Made by a program: the position numbers and the translations under genes
Shown here: positions 1 to 8,567 of the stretch, in pieces
Layout of the letters: the number at the start of each line of letters is the position of its first letter
Position numbering within the stretch: position 1 is the stretch's first letter
The notes under the pieces: generated by a model
Database searches by the model: none
What the model saw: the letters and a program-made list of their open reading frames with translations, nothing else
What the model was told of the DNA's origin: nothing
Source: Bacteroidetes bacterium UBA5697
Lineage (GTDB): Bacteria > Bacteroidota > Bacteroidia > B-17B0 > Aurantibacillaceae
DNA: 54,202 nt
Assembly (NCBI GenBank): GCA_002420145.1
Contig: DIHL01000028.1
Span: forward strand, 1 to 54,202
Reading direction: 5' to 3'

Positions 1-284
1 GCTAAATAAGCGCCAAAATCATTAGCAATAGTATTTATAAAAATCAGATTCGATGAATTTAAAAGCTCTTTATGTTTTCTTAAAAAGTAGTATTTTCCTC
101 CCCCATTATATTCATTAAATGAAATATTTTTAGAGTAAGAAATATCTTTTAATAATTTGACATTTTTAGAAGTTGTAAAAACATTAATACGATGCTCCGT
201 ATTCTGAAATATTTTCAGGATACCATCTAAAGAATCATGATGAAAGTCTAATTCAATGACAGAAATATTTAAAAAAGGTAACAA
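1..284 (-). CDS. N-terminal part of an unrecognised protein, cut by the left edge
   Basis: One minus-strand frame is open from 284 to the left edge, with no stop. It reads as a convincing soluble protein; an early stretch is NISVIELDFHHDSLDGILK. There is no ATG. The frame is closed by TAA just upstream of a TTG at 284-282, which I take as the start. The beginning looks like the first beta strand and helix of an alpha/beta fold, such as those seen at the start of glycosyltransferase-like proteins in surface-polysaccharide loci, but this is only an impression. The C-terminus lies outside the window. The next gene (stop at 372) is on the same strand, 87 bases upstream in transcription order. Confidence 0.5.
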   Translation of the reverse strand, partial: MLPFLNISVIELDFHHDSLDGILKIFQNTEHRINVFTTSKNVKLLKDISYSKNISFNEYNGGGKYYFLRKHKELLNSSNLIFINTIANDFGAYL

Positions 285-371
285 TTATATTATTCTAAAA
301 ATTTACAAGTAAAACATTATCTTAATATATTCAAATAAAAGTTTCTGATACAATGCTATGCTTATTAAAAT

Positions 372-1832
372 TTATCTAAAAACAGATATCATTCCTTTCG
401 ATTTACTTCCACTTTCAATGTTCATAATATAAAAATAAGTTCCGTCTGTCACTTCCTCTCCGCTAGTTGTTCTTCCATCCCAAAAACTTTGTTTTTTGTC
501 ATTCATTTTAAATATCGATAATCCCCACCTATCAAATATTTCAAATGTAAAATTCTCACAATTTGACAGTGCTTTAAAATCAAAAATATCATTAACGCCA
601 TCTCCGTTAGGTGTAAAAACATTTGGAGTATTACTATGCACTGAAACAGATTGAAACAAACTAAGTTGAATTGTTTGTGTATTTATACAATTATTTGAAT
701 CAGTAACCGTGCAACTATATACGCTCATGGTTTGAGAATTTACAGTTATACTGTTTGTATTTACAGCACCATTGTTCCAAGTAATTGTATATGGAGGAGT
801 ACCTCCAGAAATTGATGAGTTTAAAATTAGTGAATCATTATCGCAATTAGTAAATGAGCTTACCATTATAGAACTTGTTAGAACTGGGGATTGAGTAATA
901 GATATCGTACTCGTACTAAAACTACAACTAGTTCCGTTTACAGTTACAGTATAAACTCCTGTGCTTAAATTACTAACTGAAGCTGTAGTATAACTACCAG
1001 GTGTCCAAAAATAGCTATAAGGACCAATACCCGTTGCAGTAACAGTAGCACTTCCATTGGCACTTCCATTACACGTAACATTTGTAGATGAAGGTGAAAT
1101 TGAAAATGAACTAGAAGAAGCGGAGCTTAAAATCTCAATATCATCAATAAAATAATTAGAATATGGTTGCCATGCAGAAGGTGTTGTTAGGGATTTTGTA
1201 ATAACAGCATCGGATTTAAAACAACCTAATGTAATATAATTAAGATTAGTTGTTGGGGAAATAGTAAAAGTATGCTGTTGCCAATTTGTATTGGTTATTA
1301 AACTTGTTATTTCGTATTGAGGAGTAACACTTACAAGATTAAAACCTGATTGAGTAACAGCGGAATTAGAGAGATACGCTCCAAAATGACTAGAATTATA
1401 TTTTACTTGAGGAGATGATTGAGTAGAAATCCAAAAAGATACAGTGTATGTGTTTCCTATAGTTAAAGGACAAGTTAACTGAGTAGTAATATACTCTCTG
1501 GCATCTACATAACCGGCATTATAACACACAAGTCCCATCATTGCATCTCCCGAATGGGGATTACAATAACCCATTCCTGTATTTGGAGGGACTGGATTAT
1601 ATGGACTCTGAACCAAACCACAAGTATGATAGTAATCTGGAGTGCCCCATAAACCACTTCCAACATTACCATTACAATTTGTCCATCCAATGCATTTATC
1701 CCATTGCAACATAAATGTTGGACAAGATGTATGATTTTCAAAACTTGAGTTAGAAACTAAATTTACCTGAGAATTTACTAGAAAGTAAAAAAACAAACTT
1801 ATTAAACTAAAATATACTTTTCTTACTTTCAT
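372..1832 (-). CDS. Secreted T9SS type-B sorting domain protein with SprB-like repeats
   Basis: This 486-aa protein starts with a hydrophobic signal peptide (about residues 1-21, ending in NSQ). Residues 25-235 form a carbohydrate-binding-like beta domain (SNSSFENHTSCP near the start, WDKCIGW soon after). Around 246-310 there is a SprB-type repeat with the typical VTCNGSANGSATV and TGVYTVTV motifs. Residues 399-486 are the gliding-motility-associated C-terminal domain, with NVFTPNGDGVNDIF, FEIFDRWG and WDGR. In the family this tail directs export through the type IX secretion system and attachment at the surface. The substrate or binding partner is unknown. A cell-surface adhesin or surface-layer protein is most likely. 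It does not appear to be in an operon with the DedA gene, which lies upstream in transcription order. Confidence 0.88.
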   Translation of the reverse strand: MKVRKVYFSLISLFFYFLVNSQVNLVSNSSFENHTSCPTFMLQWDKCIGWTNCNGNVGSGLWGTPDYYHTCGLVQSPYNPVPPNTGMGYCNPHSGDAMMGLVCYNAGYVDAREYITTQLTCPLTIGNTYTVSFWISTQSSPQVKYNSSHFGAYLSNSAVTQSGFNLVSVTPQYEITSLITNTNWQQHTFTISPTTNLNYITLGCFKSDAVITKSLTTPSAWQPYSNYFIDDIEILSSASSSSFSISPSSTNVTCNGSANGSATVTATGIGPYSYFWTPGSYTTASVSNLSTGVYTVTVNGTSCSFSTSTISITQSPVLTSSIMVSSFTNCDNDSLILNSSISGGTPPYTITWNNGAVNTNSITVNSQTMSVYSCTVTDSNNCINTQTIQLSLFQSVSVHSNTPNVFTPNGDGVNDIFDFKALSNCENFTFEIFDRWGLSIFKMNDKKQSFWDGRTTSGEEVTDGTYFYIMNIESGSKSKGMISVFR

Positions 1833-1853
1833 TATGAGAGCTTATAATAACTA

Positions 1854-2486
1854 TTATTTACTCGCAAATTTATTCTTCACCATAGTGATTAATATTGGCA
1901 ATACTGATAAACCAATAATGCCAAGGCAAACTAAATCAATATGTTTTCTAATGAATTCAACTTCGCCTAATAAATAACCAGCGGTTGTTAAGCTTCCAAT
2001 CCATAAAGCACCGCCTAAAATATCATAAACTAAATATTTTTTGTAGTTCATTTCTCCAATGCCAGCTGCAAAAGGCGCAAAGGTTCTTACAAAAGGCACA
2101 AAACGCGCCATAATAATAGCTTTGGTTCCATGCTTTTCAAAAAACACATGGGTTTTATCTAAGTATTCTTTTTTTACTAATACCCTACCCTTTAGTTTAA
2201 TGTCAAATATCTTGATACCTATTTTTCTGCCAATCCAGTAGTTACAGTTATCGCCTAGCACTGCTGCAATAAATAATAAAATTAATAAGTACGACATATT
2301 TAAATGCCCAGTACGAGCAAATAATCCTGCTGTAAACAATAAAGAATCGCCAGGTAAAAAAGGCATAGCCACTAAACCAGTTTCAATAAATATTACTAAA
2401 AACAAAACAATGTAAATAGCCGTTCCAAAATTGGCAAATAACCAATCAAAATCTAAATGTAAAATGTGTTTAAATAATTCAATCAT
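1854..2486 (-). CDS. DedA/SNARE-associated (VTT-domain) membrane protein
   Basis: This is a 210-aa polytopic membrane protein of the DedA family, whose members are linked to undecaprenyl-phosphate or phospholipid translocation and to proton-motive-force homeostasis. The family signature residues are visible: Glu35 before FLPGDSLL (43-50), GDNCNYWIGRKIG (78-90) and RFVPFVRTFAPFAAG (128-142). Hydrophobic segments lie near 22-40, 48-60, 66-78, 140-172 and 182-203. Length is typical of the family. It is the last gene of a same-strand run beginning at 5715, about 100 bases after the rhodanese gene, so co-transcription is possible. Which lipid it moves cannot be told from sequence. Confidence 0.9.
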   Translation of the reverse strand: MIELFKHILHLDFDWLFANFGTAIYIVLFLVIFIETGLVAMPFLPGDSLLFTAGLFARTGHLNMSYLLILLFIAAVLGDNCNYWIGRKIGIKIFDIKLKGRVLVKKEYLDKTHVFFEKHGTKAIIMARFVPFVRTFAPFAAGIGEMNYKKYLVYDILGGALWIGSLTTAGYLLGEVEFIRKHIDLVCLGIIGLSVLPILITMVKNKFASK

Positions 2487-2585
2487 AAATATATATGTAG
2501 TTTGAGTTTAGTTTTTGGTTGTTTGAAGAAAGTGTATGAAGTTATAATATTCCAATAACAAACAACTTCTCTCCAACAACTTAAA

Positions 2586-2888
2586 TTACAATCCTATCTC
2601 GTCGATATAAGCTAAAATACCGCCTTTTAAATTGTACAAGTTTGTAAAACCATGTTGACTTTCTAAAGCACTAATAACAGTAGCACTGCGCTTACCACTA
2701 CGGCAATGAACCACAACTTGTTTATCTCTAGATATTTTATCAACGTTATCCATTACTTCACCCATAGGTATTAATTGTCCGTTGATGTTTGCTTCATCAA
2801 ACTCGTATTCTTCTCTGACGTCAATTAATTGAAAATCTTTTTTCTCGTCGATTAATTGTTTTAATTCTTGTACTGTTATCTCTTTCAT
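2586..2888 (-). CDS. Single-domain rhodanese (sulfurtransferase)
   Basis: This is a 100-aa stand-alone rhodanese. The active-site loop CRSGKRS is at residues 62-68, with Cys62 as the persulfide-carrying nucleophile. LIDVREEYEFDEANINGQ is the conserved CH2A-type entry segment. There is no signal peptide, so it is cytoplasmic. Such small rhodaneses pass sulfane sulfur to thiol acceptors or cyanide. It sits 18 bases downstream of a secreted YceI-like protein and in the same run as phosphosulfolactate synthase (3497-4303), so a link to sulfur chemistry is possible, but this is inference from neighbourhood only. Confidence 0.9.
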   Translation of the reverse strand: MKEITVQELKQLIDEKKDFQLIDVREEYEFDEANINGQLIPMGEVMDNVDKISRDKQVVVHCRSGKRSATVISALESQHGFTNLYNLKGGILAYIDEIGL

Positions 2889-2906
2889 AATCGTGTTTGT
2901 TTAATA

Positions 2907-3497
2907 TTAATTTTGAATAAAACTCTCCATTCCCGGTTTTAATGGGTTTATATAACCACTTCCAATATTAATGGAAATTGTTTTTTTAAGATGGTGTGGT
3001 TTTTTGTCTATTTTATATTCTTTGGGTTTAAATGAAATTTGAATATTACTTCTTATTCTGTCATAATAATCATTACCAGTATTTCTGTACAACATACCAT
3101 CAGGCGAAATTATAAACAAAACCAAATCAACTGAATAAGAATGAATGACATTATTAAAAGTAATGTTACCGTTTACTTGCAGTGTTTTATATCCATTATT
3201 ACTCAGAGCCGGAAGCTTATCAGAACTTAAAGATCCCTTGAAAATAAATTTAGTATCATCCAAGTCATCTAGCCAAGCGTCTAAACTATCAACTCCGATT
3301 TTAAACTTTTTAAAATCAACAACTACAAAAAACTCGCTACTTGCTTCATTATAAAAAAGGTTAGCTGAATTTTGATTCGCAAAACACACTTCCTTTTGAA
3401 TACAAGTTTGCACAAATGTGTTTGAAGGAAACACTTCTTGAGCGGAAACTTTTCCTGCAACAAAAAACAAAGCGAATAAGCAGATTATCTTTCTCAT
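2907..3497 (-). CDS. Secreted YceI-like protein, function unknown
   Basis: This is a 196-aa protein with a clear signal peptide (residues 1-19, ending KVSAQE). The body is rich in beta strands. The pattern of a heat-map-like 'V(N)GNITFNNVIHSYSVDL' segment followed by 'ISFKPKEYKI' and a closing 'ISINIGSGYINP' resembles the YceI lipocalin-like fold, which binds isoprenoid-type lipids. The match is loose and I would not assign a ligand. Its ATG overlaps the stop of the preceding comA-like gene by one base (TAATG), which suggests translational coupling. It is likely periplasmic. Confidence 0.6.
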   Translation of the reverse strand: MRKIICLFALFFVAGKVSAQEVFPSNTFVQTCIQKEVCFANQNSANLFYNEASSEFFVVVDFKKFKIGVDSLDAWLDDLDDTKFIFKGSLSSDKLPALSNNGYKTLQVNGNITFNNVIHSYSVDLVLFIISPDGMLYRNTGNDYYDRIRSNIQISFKPKEYKIDKKPHHLKKTISINIGSGYINPLKPGMESFIQN

Positions 3498-4303
3498 TAA
3501 AAAGTTTTGTCTTTTGTTCCTTCTGGTAAATAATTAAAGAAGGTATCACCGCGTAAACCAATACGTAATGTTTCTAAAGGAATCACATCATCCACACTAA
3601 TATTACCAACGTTTACATTAGCGCCAAATAAATTAATAAAGTAAACTTGTTGAGATTTTTGAGGAGTTTCCCAAATAATATCTTCTACCTTAATTTTACT
3701 AGTAATACGAGTAATTAACATCGAGTGAGCACTTCCATTTTTATGAAAAATACCAACCGTTCCACTCTCACGAGCTTCTGCAATCACTTTAAATGAACCA
3801 GCTTCTAATTCAGCTTTCATCATACTCGTCCATTTTGCTGGATGAATAATAATTCCTTCTTCTTTAGATCCAACTTCAGATAACACCGTAAAGTTTTTTG
3901 ATAAGGTATTAATAAATTTACATTTACTATCATGATCCATATTTATACTTCCATCACTTACCTCTGCGGTGTCTAATCCATAAGAATCAATAAATTTTTG
4001 ATAATCATCAAACTTACCGCGAGCCACAAATGCTTCAAATAAAGTACCACCTAAATACGTTTTAATCCCCGCTTGCTTATATAATTTAATTTTTTCTTTT
4101 ACATTTTTCGACATCACGGAGGTTCCAAATCCTAACTTCACAAAGTCAACATAATCTGCATAGCTTTCTACAAAATCTTCAGCGTGTCTTAATGAAATAC
4201 CTTTATCCATTACCATCGTCAACCCACGTTCTCTCGGTTTCATCGTACGTTCTGGCAAGTGAGATAAAGCGACATTATAATCTGATGCTGTTTTTAAATT
4301 CAT
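3497..4303 (-). CDS. comA: Phosphosulfolactate synthase (ComA-like)
   Basis: This 268-aa cytoplasmic protein resembles the ComA family along its whole length. ComA is a Mg-dependent TIM barrel that adds sulfite to phosphoenolpyruvate, giving (2R)-3-phosphosulfolactate. Typical segments are KPRERGLTMVMDKG near 22-35, DFVKLGFGTS, the central KTYLGGTLFEAF, AEVSDGSI, and LRIGLRGDTF near the C-terminus. In methanogens the product leads to coenzyme M, and in Bacillus to sulfolactate. In Bacteroidota its use is not settled; sulfonate precursors such as sulfonolipid head groups are an attractive inference. It overlaps the upstream TPR gene by four bases (ATGA at 4300-4303) and the downstream gene by one, so it is tightly coupled. 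Confidence 0.85.
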   Translation of the reverse strand: MNLKTASDYNVALSHLPERTMKPRERGLTMVMDKGISLRHAEDFVESYADYVDFVKLGFGTSVMSKNVKEKIKLYKQAGIKTYLGGTLFEAFVARGKFDDYQKFIDSYGLDTAEVSDGSINMDHDSKCKFINTLSKNFTVLSEVGSKEEGIIIHPAKWTSMMKAELEAGSFKVIAEARESGTVGIFHKNGSAHSMLITRITSKIKVEDIIWETPQKSQQVYFINLFGANVNVGNISVDDVIPLETLRIGLRGDTFFNYLPEGTKDKTF

Positions 4304-5715
4304 AACGTTTTATTTTTAAATGATTGTATCAATTGCATTACTGCAACATCTGTTTCTAATATGGGTAAATATTCTAATAAGTCGGAGTGTTTATCATAAT
4401 CCATTTCAAGGGCATTTTCTAAAAACACTAATCCTTCTTGCTTTCTTCCTAGTTCCATTTGCAAACCACTCATTCGGTAATACAATTCTGGAGCATCTGG
4501 AAATTTTTGAATACCTTCTGCTAATACTTTTTCGCAGTCTTTATAATATTCAGCATCATGCAATAACTTTGCATAATCAATATAAATATCAAACTCCTCG
4601 TATCCTAATTCTATTACGCGTTGGTATGCCGAAGCTGCTTCTTCTAAAAATCCTAATTTATGTTGAACCTCTCCAAACACATACCAATACTCAGGCATAT
4701 TTGGGTTAATTTCAATTGCTTTTTTAATGTAATGGATACTTTCGGTAATTCTGTTTTGATAATCTAATACAATACCTATTCCTAACCAAGCATCTGCATG
4801 AGCTGGATCTAATTTAATAGCCCTATTATAGTTAACTAAAGCTTCTTCGTACTGATTTAAATTTTCGTAACACTCGCCAATATAATAGTAGGTACTAGCA
4901 TCTGGTTCTTCGTGCTTAAAAGTCTCTCTATATACTTCTATTGCTTCTAAGTATCTATCTAATTGCGCTAAAGAATTCGCTTTATTAAAATAAGCGGATG
5001 AAAAATTATCTTTAATAGCAATGGCATAATCATATGCATCTATTGCTTTTTCAAACAAACTCAAACGATTATAACTAATGCCTAAATTAAACCATGCAAA
5101 GTGATTGTATGGCTTGTCTTCAATGTAATTCTCATAAAAGGAAATTGCTTCTTCACTTTTTCCAGTCATTTCAAAGCACAACGACAGTTCATTTAAAGCC
5201 ACATCGTTTTCAGGATTTACTTTAATAGCTTTTTTCAAATAATACAAGGCATCATCTGCTTTATCATCATTTAAAAATTCAATTCCTATGGCAACATATA
5301 CTTCATCTTTATATTCAGACAAAGGCAAGGCTTTTTTATAATTTTCGATAGCTTGTTCGCTTAAACCCATCTGACTATAAATATAGCCACGAGTCATATA
5401 CAACTCGCTGTTATTACTTTCAACCTGCTCTACATCATTTAATAAAGATAGGGCTTCGTGTGTTTTATGTTGCGATGATAAAAATTGAGCTAACTTAATT
5501 TTTAAAGTAGATGAATATGGATAATGGCGTAATGCGAAGTCAATAGCTTTTTTAGCTAACTCCAAATTAAACCATTGCATATAATAATCAATAATTTCTT
5601 CTAATTCATCAGCGTCAAAAAACTGCTGATTACCCGAAGAAATCATATCCTCAAATCGCTTTAAACTTTTTTCGAAATCTTGGTTGCTTAATCCATCTCC
5701 TTCAAATTCACTCAT
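4300..5715 (-). CDS. Cytoplasmic tetratricopeptide-repeat protein
   Basis: This is a 471-aa protein made almost wholly of tandem 34-residue TPR helices (about 10-11 units from residue 40 onward, with classic W/Y-A-F/P spacings such as AWFNLGISYNRLSLFEKAI and AYFNKANSLAQLDRYLEAI). No signal peptide or membrane segment is present, so it is probably a cytoplasmic protein-protein scaffold. It is the first gene of a tight run ahead of comA (4-base overlap). A TAAATTTG element on the minus strand lies 26 bases upstream of the start. No enzymatic domain is seen and its partner is unknown. Confidence 0.88.
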   Translation of the reverse strand: MSEFEGDGLSNQDFEKSLKRFEDMISSGNQQFFDADELEEIIDYYMQWFNLELAKKAIDFALRHYPYSSTLKIKLAQFLSSQHKTHEALSLLNDVEQVESNNSELYMTRGYIYSQMGLSEQAIENYKKALPLSEYKDEVYVAIGIEFLNDDKADDALYYLKKAIKVNPENDVALNELSLCFEMTGKSEEAISFYENYIEDKPYNHFAWFNLGISYNRLSLFEKAIDAYDYAIAIKDNFSSAYFNKANSLAQLDRYLEAIEVYRETFKHEEPDASTYYYIGECYENLNQYEEALVNYNRAIKLDPAHADAWLGIGIVLDYQNRITESIHYIKKAIEINPNMPEYWYVFGEVQHKLGFLEEAASAYQRVIELGYEEFDIYIDYAKLLHDAEYYKDCEKVLAEGIQKFPDAPELYYRMSGLQMELGRKQEGLVFLENALEMDYDKHSDLLEYLPILETDVAVMQLIQSFKNKTL

Positions 5716-5740
5716 ACAAAAAATCTTTCTTTAATATTTA

Positions 5741-5748
5741 CAAATTTA
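5741..5748 (-). promoter_or_regulatory. Possible -7 element of the TPR-comA operon
   Basis: TAAATTTG on the minus strand fits the Bacteroidota -7 consensus TAnnTTTG and sits 26 bases before the ATG at 5715. No TTG is found at the usual 19-22 base spacing, so it is a half-match only. Confidence 0.35.
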
Positions 5749-5813
5749 AGGTTAAAAAACACATTTTAGGGCTTAATTTTGAACAAAAAATAGTGTATTT
5801 TGTAGAAAACTAG

Positions 5814-5846
5814 TTGCTTTTAATGTGAAGGCTAATATTATATTTG
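5814..5846 (+). promoter_or_regulatory. Bacteroidota-type promoter for glmM
   Basis: TTG at 5814-5816 and TATATTTG at 5839-5846 are separated by 22 bases, matching the TTG/TAnnTTTG consensus of the primary sigma factor in this phylum. The predicted start of transcription near 5853 gives a short leader before the GTG at 5870. Confidence 0.65.
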
Positions 5847-5869
5847 TGCGACTATAAATAAAAATTAAC

Positions 5870-7264
5870 GTGACTTTAATAAAAAGTATTTCTGGAATCA
5901 GAGGAACCATTGGTGGTAAGCCAGGCGATGGATTAAGCCCTTTAGATATTGTAAAATTTGCTTCTGCTTATGGCAGCTGGATTATATCAAACAACCCTAA
6001 CAAAAAAGTAAGCGTGGTTATTGGCCGCGATGCTCGGTTATCAGGACAAATGGTAAACAATATTGTTTGTGGAACCTTAGTTGGTTTAGGGATTAATGTC
6101 ATTGATTTGGGATTAAGCACCACTCCTACGGTTGAAGTTGCTGTTACCGAATTAAACGCCGATGGTGGCATTATTTTAACAGCAAGTCATAATCCAAAAC
6201 AATGGAACGCCTTAAAATTATTAAATAATAAAGGTGAATTTATTAGCGACAGCGAGGGAAAATATATTTTAGAACTAGCTGATAAAGAAGATTTTACATA
6301 TAGCGATGTGAACCAATTAGGTTCTTATGAGCAGCGTGATGATTTATTGCAAATTCATATTGATAAGGTATTGCAATTACCTTATGTAGATGTGGAAGCG
6401 ATTAAAAAAGCAAATTTCTCTGTAGCTGTAGACGCTGTTAATTCTAGCGGTGGAATTGTAATTCCTATGTTATTAGAGGCTTTAGGTGTTAAAACCATAC
6501 ATAAAATTCATTGCGAACCTACAGGTCATTTTGCTCATAATCCTGAACCATTACCTGAACATTTAAGAGATTTATCAGAAGCTGTTGTAAAAACAAAATC
6601 TGATTTAGGAATTAGTGTTGACCCAGATGTTGACCGTTTAGCATTAGTGTGCGAAGATGGAGAAATGTTTGGTGAAGAATATACATTAGTAGCAGTAGCA
6701 GATGCCGTGTTACAACATCACAAAGGTGGTAATACCGTTTCTAACTTATCTTCTACTCGTGCATTGCGCGACGTAACAGAAAAAATGGGCGGTACCTACT
6801 CTGCTTCGGCAGTTGGCGAAGTTAATGTGGTAAATATGATGAAATCTACTAACGCTATTATTGGTGGCGAAGGAAACGGCGGAGTGATTTTACCAGAAAT
6901 TCATTACGGTAGAGATGCATTAGTAGGTGTTGCTATCTTTTTAACTCACTTAGCTAAATTTGGAAAAACAACTTCTATGTTACGTAAGTCTTTTCCTAAC
7001 TATTATATCTCAAAAAATAAAATCGAATTAACTCCCGAAATTGATGTTGATAAGGTTTTAGTTAGCGTGAAAGAAAAATACGCTAAACAGCCAGTAAATA
7101 CTGTGGATGGCGTTAAGATTGAATTTGATAAAGAATGGGTTCATCTGCGTAAATCAAATACAGAACCAATTATCAGAATTTACAGCGAGAGTGAAAGCAT
7201 GAATACTGCTGATGCTTTAGCAAAAAAAATTATTGAAGATATTAAAGAGATAATCAAGAAGTAG
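5870..7264 (+). CDS. glmM: Phosphoglucosamine mutase (alpha-phosphohexomutase)
   Basis: This 464-aa enzyme interconverts glucosamine-6-phosphate and glucosamine-1-phosphate for UDP-GlcNAc, peptidoglycan and LPS synthesis. The phosphoserine loop TASHNP is at 104-109 (Ser106), the Mg site DPDVDR at 251-256, the sugar loop GGEGNGG near 325, and the phosphate-binding KSNTEPIIRIYSES near the C-terminus. The N-terminus MTLIKSISGIRGTIGG is typical of Bacteroidota members, which supports the GTG start at 5870; there is no in-frame ATG near it. Phosphomannomutase activity cannot be excluded, since the family is similar. A repeat core begins at its stop codon. Confidence 0.9.
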   Translation: MTLIKSISGIRGTIGGKPGDGLSPLDIVKFASAYGSWIISNNPNKKVSVVIGRDARLSGQMVNNIVCGTLVGLGINVIDLGLSTTPTVEVAVTELNADGGIILTASHNPKQWNALKLLNNKGEFISDSEGKYILELADKEDFTYSDVNQLGSYEQRDDLLQIHIDKVLQLPYVDVEAIKKANFSVAVDAVNSSGGIVIPMLLEALGVKTIHKIHCEPTGHFAHNPEPLPEHLRDLSEAVVKTKSDLGISVDPDVDRLALVCEDGEMFGEEYTLVAVADAVLQHHKGGNTVSNLSSTRALRDVTEKMGGTYSASAVGEVNVVNMMKSTNAIIGGEGNGGVILPEIHYGRDALVGVAIFLTHLAKFGKTTSMLRKSFPNYYISKNKIELTPEIDVDKVLVSVKEKYAKQPVNTVDGVKIEFDKEWVHLRKSNTEPIIRIYSESESMNTADALAKKIIEDIKEIIKK

Positions 7265-7290
7265 TTCTCGACTTCGCTCGAACTGACAGA
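7264..7290. repeat. Short copy of the TTCGAGCGNAGTYGAGAA palindromic core
   Basis: Starting at the last base of the glmM stop, this stretch reads TTCTCGACTTCGCTCGAA followed by CTGACAG. It is the reverse complement of the core found at 12618-12641 and 13727-13750. The two TCGA halves can pair in a small imperfect hairpin. Confidence 0.7.
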
Positions 7291-7319
7291 AATACAATAA
7301 TAGAAGAAAATACAAAAAA

Positions 7320-7380
7320 ACTTTTGCGACCTTTGCGAAAAAACTTTGCGACCTTCGCGCCTGCCTGTCGGCAGACAGGG
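7320..7380. repeat. TTTGCG tandem motif plus CCTGTC hairpin
   Basis: Two imperfect copies of CTTTGCGACCTTTGCG occur back to back (about 7321-7357). They are followed by CCTGTC-GGCA-GACAGG (7364-7379), a perfect 6-bp stem with a 4-base loop; an alternative CTGCC/GGCAG pairing overlaps it. With the core at 7264 this fills the glmM-cysteine desulfurase gap. The sequence is open in the frame of the downstream gene but looks non-coding. Confidence 0.65.
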
Positions 7381-7398
7381 TTAAAAAAAATTAACATT

Positions 7399-8526
7399 AT
7401 GAAAGTATATTTAGATAACGCAGCAACCACCAAATTAGATGAAAAAGTATTAGAAGCCATGCTTCCTTATATGAGAGAAGAATATGGAAATCCATCTTCT
7501 ATTCATGCTTTTGGCCGTAAAACACGTTCGGCTATTGAAGTAGCTCGTAAAACGGTTGCTAAATTATTAAATGTAGCTCCTGCCGAAATATTTTTCACTT
7601 CTGGTGGTACAGAAGCTGATAATATGGCCATCAATCAAAGTATTCATTCATTAGGAATTAAACATGCTATTACTAGTAAAATTGAACATCATGCTGTTGA
7701 GCACACTTTGCAGGTTTTAGAAAAAGAAGGTAAAATCAAATTAAGCTGGGTAAATGTTGACACCAAAGGAAATGTTGATTTGAACCACTTAGAAGAATTA
7801 TTAAAAAATAACGAACGTTCTTTTGTTTCCTTAATGCATGCCAACAACGAAATTGGAACGCTTTTACCACTAGAAAAAGTGGGTGAAATTTGCGCGAAGT
7901 ATGATGCCATTTTTCATAGCGACACGGTGCAAACCATGGGACATTACCCAATGGATTTACAAAAAATAAAAGTTCATTTTATTACATGCGCGGCTCATAA
8001 ATTTCACGGACCAAAAGGTGTTGGCTTTTTATATGTAAACCATGCTATTAAAATTCAACCAATGATACATGGTGGTGCGCAAGAACGTAATATGCGTGGA
8101 GGTACCGAAAACACACAAGGTATTATTGGTTTAGCAAAAGCTTTAGAAATTTGTTATACCGAAATGGATGAACATATTGCTCACATACAAGGTTTAAAAA
8201 ACTACATGAAGGAGCAATTAGAAAAAACAATTCCAGGTATTGAGTTTAATGGAGAAACATCTAACGAAAAAAGTTTATATACTGTTTTAAATTGTCGTTT
8301 TCCTGCTCACCCAGATGCAGAAATGATGTTATTTAATTTAGATATTGCAGGTATTGCGGCGAGTGGCGGAAGCGCTTGCAGTAGCGGAAGCAACCAAGGC
8401 TCTCATGTTTTAAGAGGTATTGGGGCTGACGTATCTCGCGCTTCTGTTCGTTTCTCTTTTTGTAAATACACTACGAAAGAAGAAATTGATTATACCATTG
8501 AAAAATTAAAAGGGATGTTGAAATAA
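7399..8526 (+). CDS. Cysteine desulfurase, NifS/IscS family
   Basis: This 375-aa PLP enzyme takes sulfur from cysteine as a persulfide, for Fe-S cluster and tRNA thiolation pathways. VYLDNAATT opens the protein, the PLP lysine is Lys201 (AAHKFHGPKG), HSDTVQ (His173) is the cofactor-stacking region, and the catalytic cysteine is Cys327 in GSACSSGS. The frame is open back to 7324, but the ATG at 7399 begins exactly where the family begins, and the upstream part translates a dispersed repeat, so I reject the longer start. It lies downstream of glmM with about 130 bases of repeat DNA between. No IscU-type gene is adjacent. Confidence 0.9.
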   Translation: MKVYLDNAATTKLDEKVLEAMLPYMREEYGNPSSIHAFGRKTRSAIEVARKTVAKLLNVAPAEIFFTSGGTEADNMAINQSIHSLGIKHAITSKIEHHAVEHTLQVLEKEGKIKLSWVNVDTKGNVDLNHLEELLKNNERSFVSLMHANNEIGTLLPLEKVGEICAKYDAIFHSDTVQTMGHYPMDLQKIKVHFITCAAHKFHGPKGVGFLYVNHAIKIQPMIHGGAQERNMRGGTENTQGIIGLAKALEICYTEMDEHIAHIQGLKNYMKEQLEKTIPGIEFNGETSNEKSLYTVLNCRFPAHPDAEMMLFNLDIAGIAASGGSACSSGSNQGSHVLRGIGADVSRASVRFSFCKYTTKEEIDYTIEKLKGMLK

Positions 8527-8567
8527 CATTCCTCTCTCTAACTTCCTATTTATTAATTTCCTTCTAG

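Noticed and set aside
4320..4709. 129-codon open frame on the plus strand
   Set aside because: It lies entirely antisense to the TPR gene and has no recognisable domain or plausible promoter.
7324..7398. Upstream extension of the cysteine desulfurase
   Set aside because: It translates a dispersed repeat, adds 25 residues not typical of the family, and the ATG at 7399 begins at the conserved VYLDNAATT.
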